Positions 58,276 through 64,000 of a stretch of 64,000 nt of DNA are shown piece after piece (the first letter of the stretch is position 1; each line of letters opens with the position of its first letter). This stretch comes from Branchiostoma floridae (lineage: Eukaryota; Chordata; Leptocardii; Amphioxiformes; Branchiostomatidae): the NCBI RefSeq assembly GCF_000003815.2, contig NC_049979.1, forward strand, positions 2,599,268-2,663,267, read 5' to 3'. The position numbers and the translations under genes are program-made. The notes beneath the pieces are model-generated. The model had not been told where the DNA came from, ran no database searches, and saw only the letters and a list, made by a program, of their open reading frames with translations.

Positions 58276-58496
58276 AAAGACTGAGGGGAAAGAAGTCTAC
58301 AATGTAACAAAAAGTTTCAGGGGGTTGATATACCATGGGAGCTGGTTTCTGAGAGCATTTTGGTCTTGCTTCTTTTCTATTGCAAGATGTCAGAGACTCA
58401 AGGCAAAAATTGGTATTTTCTGCTTTGGCCATATTTGTGGGCGATTGATTGAAAGAATTTTCCTCACAGCCCTAATTTCATGTTGTTCTCTTTCTT

Positions 58497-58660
58497 AAGT
58501 TTATTTGTTTGAACCTTTATTTATTCATGAAAGCTCAAATCGGCCTGCAGGCCGCTTTTCATTGAGGTCATGAGGGAAGAGGCAAGGGTCCTATTAGTCT
58601 ATATAGTATTACACGATTTACATACATACAAAGTACATGATAAAAACTACTACGTGATTC
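58497..58660 (-). mobile_element. Non-LTR 3' tail, inverse copy of 45325-45435
   Basis: GTTTGAACCTTTATTTATTCATG..CTGCAGGCCGCTTTTCATTGAGG..GAGGGAAGAGGCAAGG. Confidence 0.6.
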
Positions 58661-58993
58661 AAGTCTGTTCATTTTGACCTTTCCCAAAGTTAAAGGTAAA
58701 GTTTCTGTTTCTTCTTTTACACTTTAAAATGTCCGGAACCAACAGAAGGAACTGGGGCGGCCCCTGCCTTCTGTTTTGGCTTTTTGTGGTTATATACCAT
58801 GGAAGCTAGCTGGTGTCTGAGAGCATTTTGGTTTTGTCTTGCTTCTTTTCTGTTGCAAGAGGTCTGTGACACAAGGCAAAAAATTGGTGTTCCCATATTT
58901 TCTGCTTTGGCTGTATTTGTGGGCGATTGGTTGAAAGAGTTTCCCTCACAGCTCTAATTTTCATGTTGTTCTCTTTCTTCTTCTACACTTTAA

Positions 58994-59208
58994 CCCCTTA
59001 ACTGCCAAACCCGGATATATCCGGCACACATATACAGGCCCTGTGTGCCGCGACCGGATATATCCGGGATAGCGTATTCCCCCGAAGTAGCAGCTTTGCA
59101 CGTGTGAAGCGCACGAACCCCGGAAGTTAGGGACTTCGGCCTTGTTCGGGGGTTTCAACCCTGGCACTGACAGCATTTTATAGTGCTGAAACTCTGGCAG
59201 TTTAAATG
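58994..59208. mobile_element. piggyBac-like MITE with TTAA target site
   Basis: CCCCTTAACTGCCAAA ... CTCTGGCAGTTTAAATG between TTAA (58990-58993, 59209-59212). The interior has CCGGATATATCC repeats. TTAA duplication with CCC-type ends is the piggyBac signature. Relative: 33670-33892. Confidence 0.75.
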
Positions 59209-59718
59209 TTAAAATGTCTGGGAACCTACAGAAGGAACTGGGGCAGCCTCTGCCTTCTGTTTTGGCTATTTGTGGTTATATACCATGGAAGCTGGTTTCT
59301 GAGAGCATTTTGGTTTTGTCTTGCTTCTTTTCTATTGCAAGATGTCAGAGACACAAGGCAAAGAATTGGTGCGCCCGTATTTTCTGCTTTGGCTATTTGT
59401 GGGTGATTGGTTAAAAGAGTTTCCCTCACAGCCCTAATTTTGTGTTGTTCTCTTTCTTAAGTTAAAGTTAAAGTTTCTGTTTCTTCTTTTACACTTTAAA
59501 ATGTCCAGAACCTACATAAGGAACTGGGGTGGCCCCTGCATGTTTTGGCTATTTGTGGGGGATTGGTCCAAACGTGCAGTCCTTATTTCATGTTGTTCTC
59601 TTTCTTCTTGAAATTCTTAATTTACACTTTAAAATGTCCGGAACCTACAGAAGGAACTGGGGCAGCCTCTGCCTTCTGTTTTGGCTATTTGTGGGGGATC
59701 GGTCCAAACGTGCAGTCC

Positions 59719-59818
59719 NNNNNNNNNNNNNNNNNNNNNNNNNNNNNNNNNNNNNNNNNNNNNNNNNNNNNNNNNNNNNNNNNNNNNNNNNNNNNNNNNN
59801 NNNNNNNNNNNNNNNNNN
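59719..59818. other. Assembly gap (100 N)
   Basis: Exactly 100 N at the end of the degenerate array. Confidence 0.98.
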
Positions 59819-59911
59819 ATGTGGAAGGAGAGGTGAGGACGGCTTAAGATGTTAGAAATGCACTCAGCGGTACTCGGTGGCAGGGCTGGCATGCCTGCAT
59901 GTACCCGCCTA

Positions 59912-60265
59912 CAGGGTTGGACAAGTCCACTAGCCCGATTGTTTTGGGCAAGTGAAAGTGCAGATTGGGCGAGTGCATGTCCTTCCCTACTTGCCCAATT
60001 GGACAAGTAAGATTTCCTATGAGACTCAGTGAGATTTTAATATTCTTGTTTCTTTTCATAGTTCTAGCATCAAGCTTTGGCCAACATACAAAAAATCCAG
60101 CCAATGATAAAGACTTCCATTGCTGGAACTGAAAATATATACTATAGAAAGTGCCATTTAATTTTAAATTTTGGGCAAGTGAATAGCTGGTTTGGACATT
60201 CAAGTAGATTTTCTGTATACTTGCCCAATAGGACAGGTGAATTTCTGAAAACTTGTCCAGCCCTG
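59912..60265. mobile_element. hAT-like MITE with CAGGGTTGGACAAGT ends
   Basis: CAGGGTTGGACAAGT and ACTTGTCCAGCCCTG ends, 354 bp, flanked by GCCTA/GTCTA (5 bp, one mismatch). The interior is rich in TTGGGCAAGT/ACTTGCCCAA pairs. Same terminal logic as family A, different interior. Confidence 0.75.
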
Positions 60266-60309
60266 GTCTAAGTGCTCGGCTCAGCAGGTGCTGGCTCCTT
60301 GTGTTAACT

Positions 60310-60668
60310 TAAAGCTCTGCAGGTAGCATTTAGTCCTTCCTGCACCAGATGGTGCATAGGGCAGTGCCCATCTCTTTTTCTGTAGCTCTGGGCCACACAA
60401 CTTTGAGCAAATACTGCAGCAGGGGGCTAGCCCATTGGTAGTGGTGTGTGTTCAACTTCCATACTCTTATACAAAAGCAGAGTGCTAAGCAGAGAAAGCA
60501 GCATGTACTGTCCGAATGAAAGCTCATCTGTGTTGGTAAATTTGGAAAATTTATGGTGAGTTTCTTTCTTTGTGTTGGAACTACATGTAAGTTTAAACTG
60601 TTCAATAAAGCATGTACTGTTTTTAAAGTCTTTGGCATGACTCCGCTGGGGATCAAACTCACAGCCTA
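60310..60668 (-). mobile_element. SINE family B with internal insertion
   Basis: Tail (GGGCAGTGCCCATCTC..GGGCCACACAA) and head (TTTTTAAAGTCTTTGGCATG, GGGGATCAAACTCACAGCC) match 15727-16012. About 90 bp (60515-60605) interrupt the copy, with CATGTACTG repeated on each side. Confidence 0.65.
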
Positions 60669-60683
60669 CCAAATGCAATATCA

Positions 60684-60880
60684 GAACCCAGAGGTCCTTG
60701 GTTCGAATCCTGCTACAGATCTTGTGCTCCTGGTAGACGGTACCTTACACAACTTCCCTCACTCTGCCAGATGTAAAAATGGGTACTACCTAAATTTCGT
60801 TGGGGAGGTAAAAAGTAAAAAACAGAAACCTACTTGGTTTTTGAACCAGGTCATTCACATAATTATACTATACCACTAGA
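60684..60880 (+). mobile_element. SINE family A, partial
   Basis: CCTTGGTTCGAATCCTGC (box B) and CTTACACAACTTCCCTCAC, then GATGTAAAAATGGGTACTACC. Confidence 0.6.
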
Positions 60881-60884
60881 CTAG

Positions 60885-61360
60885 ACCTATATAGTATTAA
60901 GTGCAAGTAAAAAAACCCATCTTATTTGCTAATAGCTAACCTATTCTCTTATTAGCTAAAATTTGCTCGTATTTACCGGCAAGCTACTGACAGAATAAGA
61001 AAGAACACCAGCAAAAAAAAAACAATATGTATTCCTCTACAGGGAAAAACATAGTACCAGTATCGATAAAAAAAACACACAGATCATTTGTGCAAATATT
61101 GCTAGTCAATGTATAAACTGCAGTTAGAAGTGTCCTTCTTCAAGACAACAAATATTTGTCCAGACTTAAAATTCTACCTCTCACAGGAGACACTTGCACT
61201 GCAGAGAGAGTGGCATTCCTCCAGCTTAAAGGGGTAGACGAAAAGCTCGAAAAAAAAAGCCAACTAAAGCCATACCAATTCATCTCCTTGTCTCACAGAC
61301 ATTTCACTGTAAAAAGTAAGAATTAACTAAGGGGACACAACAGAAAACAGGGCTGGGAAG
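60885..61360. other. Unassigned AT-rich sequence
   Basis: No feature seen. Confidence 0.3.
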
Positions 61361-61372
61361 AGAAGCATAGAG

Positions 61373-61519
61373 TACTCTCCAAGCAGAGGTTGGTGGGAAA
61401 AATCGTGACCTTTTCCTTCCACAATTTTTTTTTCGACTGGCCTTCCCACCAATGTCGAAAAAAAAAATTATGAAAGGAAAAGGTCACGATTTTTACCACC
61501 AACCTCTGCGTGGAGAGTA
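61373..61519. mobile_element. 147-bp hairpin MITE, 8-bp target duplication GCATAGAG
   Basis: The TACTCTCC(A)AGCAGAGG ends and inner AATCGTGACCTTTTCCTT pair with their inverted copies almost along the whole length, leaving a loop of about 20 bases. GCATAGAG is duplicated perfectly (61365-61372, 61520-61527). Confidence 0.85.
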
Positions 61520-61629
61520 GCATAGAGCACCACTGAATATATTCAATTGGACATGTATAAGACAGTCTGTATTTTGTTAATCTTACAGTGTAGCATGTTT
61601 TTTTTTTAAATGCAAGAACCAAGAAATTC

Positions 61630-62380
61630 GATTGGCGTTGCCTAAGCAGATCAAAGATGGTACGACGGCAGACGACTCGACGACGTAGACCAAATCTTTC
61701 TCACCGGGTATATTTTCACAGCAATCATGCCGGAGATCTGTCCGCCGGTCTCCCCACAATCAAAAGGAAAGTGGATTTAGGGGGATCACCCTCGTGACGA
61801 CCACTTAACCGGGATCATCCTGCCTCAAAGCACCTTCCGACGAGACAGTGTCGGCCGGACCGTCACTTTACGTCCCCATCAAAGGCCTGACGCGCCCTTC
61901 ACAGCGACGCTCCGATCCCGTCGCATCCGGTCCGGGTTTACGGACGCGGCGCGCCACCACAACAGCGTCCCGTCTTACGCCTCTCCACAGAAGCAATTAC
62001 TTAAAAACTTCAGGGATCAGTCTAATCTAACCTTTCACATTATATAAACCCAGACGGCTTAGGGATAAACCCCACCCCTTGACATATAACTCAAACATCC
62101 TACACAGTAAACATGCGCCCGCACTCGAAATATTTAGAAGTATCGGGGGACCCTCCTATCTTGCTCTGACACAAAGGACATGATTGTACAGGCCAGGGGT
62201 AGCTTATCTATCGAAACACTTGTGCTGATCTTTTTTAGTGCCCCTGAGTTTATCGTTAGGGCGATCCCCACTTGACACAACTTGAACTTTCTGCAAACGT
62301 CGTCACTCCGACTCCGTGAAGTACTGCCGGAATTCGGGTGCTAAATGGGTTTGAGGGATCTTAGGCTGGATAAGGAATAG
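61630..62380. promoter_or_regulatory. Repeat-poor, CpG-containing block
   Basis: Unique sequence, GC-rich at 61640-61990 with no repeat partner and no domain-bearing ORF. Candidate conserved non-coding or promoter DNA. The rest (to 62380) is ordinary. Confidence 0.25.
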
Positions 62381-62689
62381 TCACCCACCACTCAAGACTT
62401 CTTCTGGTCAGGCCGTGCAAATGCAGTTTCTTGGTTCTACATATTTCATACAATCGTCATGAATTTTTCCTACAGTACAGCCTATGGCCAACATAATGAG
62501 AGCAAAAGAAAGAAACAAGCTTTGAAACAAACACATTTCACATTACATGGGGTGAACCCACTGGACAGAGCCACATGGAAGCGTGGTGTGAAGACTATCC
62601 GACTGCTGCCTACCCGTGTCAGAGATCCCAGCAGCAGTATGATCAAATAATGGATATTACAACTACTATTACTACATTAATCATTGTAT

Positions 62690-62820
62690 TAATCATTAAA
62701 AATGTGGGACTTTTCATTACAAGCCACTGCACCAGTGCACCCACAAATAAAAATTGTGTGCACATCTGCAATTTTGGTTGCACCAAGGTGCACTTGCACC
62801 CAGTATGTCGAGCCTTAGTT
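62690..62820. repeat. Decayed CAC-rich inverted element
   Basis: CACTGCACCAGTGCACCC, GTGCACATCTGCAATTTTGG and TGCACCAAGGTGCACTTGC, ending TGTCGAGCC, resemble the interior and end of the family A-type MITEs, but the left end is lost. Confidence 0.4.
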
Positions 62821-62874
62821 TGAAAAAATGATGAAGGAAGAAAGAGAGTCATCATGGCCTTGTACCTGTATCTG

Positions 62875-63090
62875 TTTCTGTATCTATATACAGGTAGCTG
62901 GACAGGTATAACCGCCCTTCGGCGTAACACACCAGCTTCTGTATCTGTATAGCTGGTATAACCGCCCTTCGGTGTAACACACCAGCTTCTGTATCTGTAT
63001 AGCTGGTATAACCACCCTTCGGCGTAACACACCAGCTTCTGTATCTATATCTATATAGCCGGTATAACCACCCTTCGGCGTAACACACCA
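62875..63090 (-). repeat. About 52-bp tandem repeat in the LINE 3' UTR, 4 copies
   Basis: GTATAACC(G/A)CCCTTCGGCGTAACAC and CAGCTTCTGTATCTGTATAG alternate. On the - strand this directly follows the stop codon region of the RT fragment at 63128. The 129- and 83-aa ORFs here are repeat artefacts. Confidence 0.85.
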
Positions 63091-63127
63091 GCTTCGCAGG
63101 CACGCGGCGCGGTAGCAGCTGGTTATA

Positions 63128-63340
63128 TTACACCGAACGACCCGTCACACCTAACTTTTGCACATCTATCTGCAAGTGTTCTTTGAAACTATCCAGAGAA
63201 GATGCCCCTACTGAGCTTGGTGATAACAAATTCCACTCTACGATAGTTCTTGGAAAATTCGGACTTGTTAACACATCAATCCTAGATTGGTAACTCTGGT
63301 ACTTGAAGTCCTGGCCTTGGGGACAGTTGTAGCCTCTTCA
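63128..63340 (-). mobile_element. LINE reverse-transcriptase C-terminus (CR1/L2-like)
   Basis: An open frame on the - strand ends in TAA at 63130-63128 and reads ...YQSRIDVLTSPNFPRTIVEWN then LLSPSSVGASSLDSFKEHL. The pattern RID---S-FPRTI-EWN-L followed by SL-SFK--L is the usual C-terminus of CR1/L2-type LINE ORF2. A stop codon upstream (near 63340) means the copy is truncated or mutated. Too short for any frame-length filter. Its 3' UTR is the tandem repeat at 62875-63090. Confidence 0.75.
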
Positions 63341-64000
63341 GACTGAGGGGAGAGGATAACCCTGCTCGCATTCTTTCAACACCAAACATCAACCATCAAA
63401 CTTCTCAAGAACAACTTAAGGAGCTCTCAACCCACTCCTCAAGGACATTCCTTTCCCCACACCTCATGTCGTGACAGAGAGTGACAACTACGAGTGAAAA
63501 GTATGCCAAAACACACTCCGTGTAAGTGCGGATAATGTTGTCTGGAGCAGGCAGAAAGAGCAACAATCCAGCCCAGGAGACCCTCTTAACCCAGTGTCGT
63601 GGCTTCAGACACTGGAACTTGAGTCGCACTTCCCACTCTGAGCGCCCATCACTCCTGGAAGCACACTTTAGAAGTGGAGCGATGAGTGCAGAGGAGTGGC
63701 TGTTCCAGAGGATTGGCATTCCTCACATGCTTGTGAAGAAAAACTCAGCCTTGACACTGACAAGCAGTTTTTTCTTGTGTGAAGACAAACTTGTAAGCAA
63801 AACCACTTGAGCAAAAGTCTTGAGTTTGGCAAACAGATTTGAGGAGAGTGACACAGCTTTTGTTTCAAGAAAAACGTTTGATCAAAACTCAGTCTAACTT
63901 GAACTAGCATGAGAAAGAGTCTGTGAATTCCTTCCAATGCTTGTAAAGAAACAACAAGCCATTCCTTTCTCACAAACAGTTTGAAGGACAGCGACATAGC
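63341..64000. other. Unassigned sequence at the right edge
   Basis: Contains repeated motifs (CATGCTTGTGAAGAAA versus AATGCTTGTAAAGAAA; CTTGAG..GGCAAAC) suggesting a diverged tandem repeat of about 220 bases. No gene recognised. Confidence 0.3.

Larger units (their letters stand above)
58310..59710. repeat. Degenerate tandem array, interrupted by a piggyBac-like MITE
   Basis: Blocks ATACCATGG(A/G)AGCTGGTTTCTGAG, CTTGCTTCTTTTCT(A/G)TTGCAAGA, TCTGCTTTGGC..ATTTGTGGG(C/T)GATTGG and AACCTACAGAAGGAACTGGGG recur in order about four times with losses. Short ORFs are repeat artefacts. The array runs into the gap at 59719. Confidence 0.75.

Overview
The window is animal genomic DNA and most probably comes from a cephalochordate (amphioxus, Branchiostoma). 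It is intron-rich and dense in small foldback transposons, tRNA-derived SINEs and minisatellites, and it has five assembly gaps of exactly 100 N. The two recognisable genes are a Gremlin (DAN family) and the 3' end of a formin of the FMN1/FMN2 class. The organism call is inference from this combination; no single sequence proves it.

Layout. Positions 1-6900 hold CpG-rich DNA (about 1840-2130 and 3080-3900), a likely non-coding first exon ending at 3884, and a first intron. Positions 6938-9164 hold the Gremlin coding sequence on the + strand in two exons (6938-7377 and 8696-9164, phase-2 intron, 302 aa). It encodes a signal peptide, an acidic propeptide-like region, a basic stretch and a nine-cysteine DAN cystine knot. 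A long 3' UTR probably runs to about 10770. Positions 10.8-19.6 kb are intergenic and mostly repeats: SINEs, MITEs, a perfect 17 x 46-bp satellite and CA-rich arrays. From 19626 to 54696 the last three exons of the formin lie on the - strand (54696-54547, 34893-34800, 20252-19626). Their splice phases match exactly; the rest of the gene must lie beyond the right edge or in exons I could not see. The introns carry a 27-copy 57-bp array, a 15-copy 98-bp array and many MITEs. They also hold a possible small CpG-island gene at about 39.7-40.1 kb and several repeat-poor blocks that could be regulatory. Positions 55-64 kb hold two LINE reverse-transcriptase fragments, a degenerate tandem array, a piggyBac-like MITE and a near-perfect 147-bp hairpin element.

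How it fits together. Gremlin (+) and formin (-) are tail to tail. The human neighbours GREM1-FMN1 and GREM2-FMN2 have the same arrangement, so this window appears to show the single, pre-duplication chordate Gremlin-Formin pair. In vertebrates, limb control elements for Grem1 lie in and near Fmn1, which makes the repeat-poor blocks inside this formin the natural places to look for Gremlin enhancers. The most unusual local structure is a ten-unit minisatellite against the formin FH2 exon. Its units look like copies of that exon's own 3' splice site.
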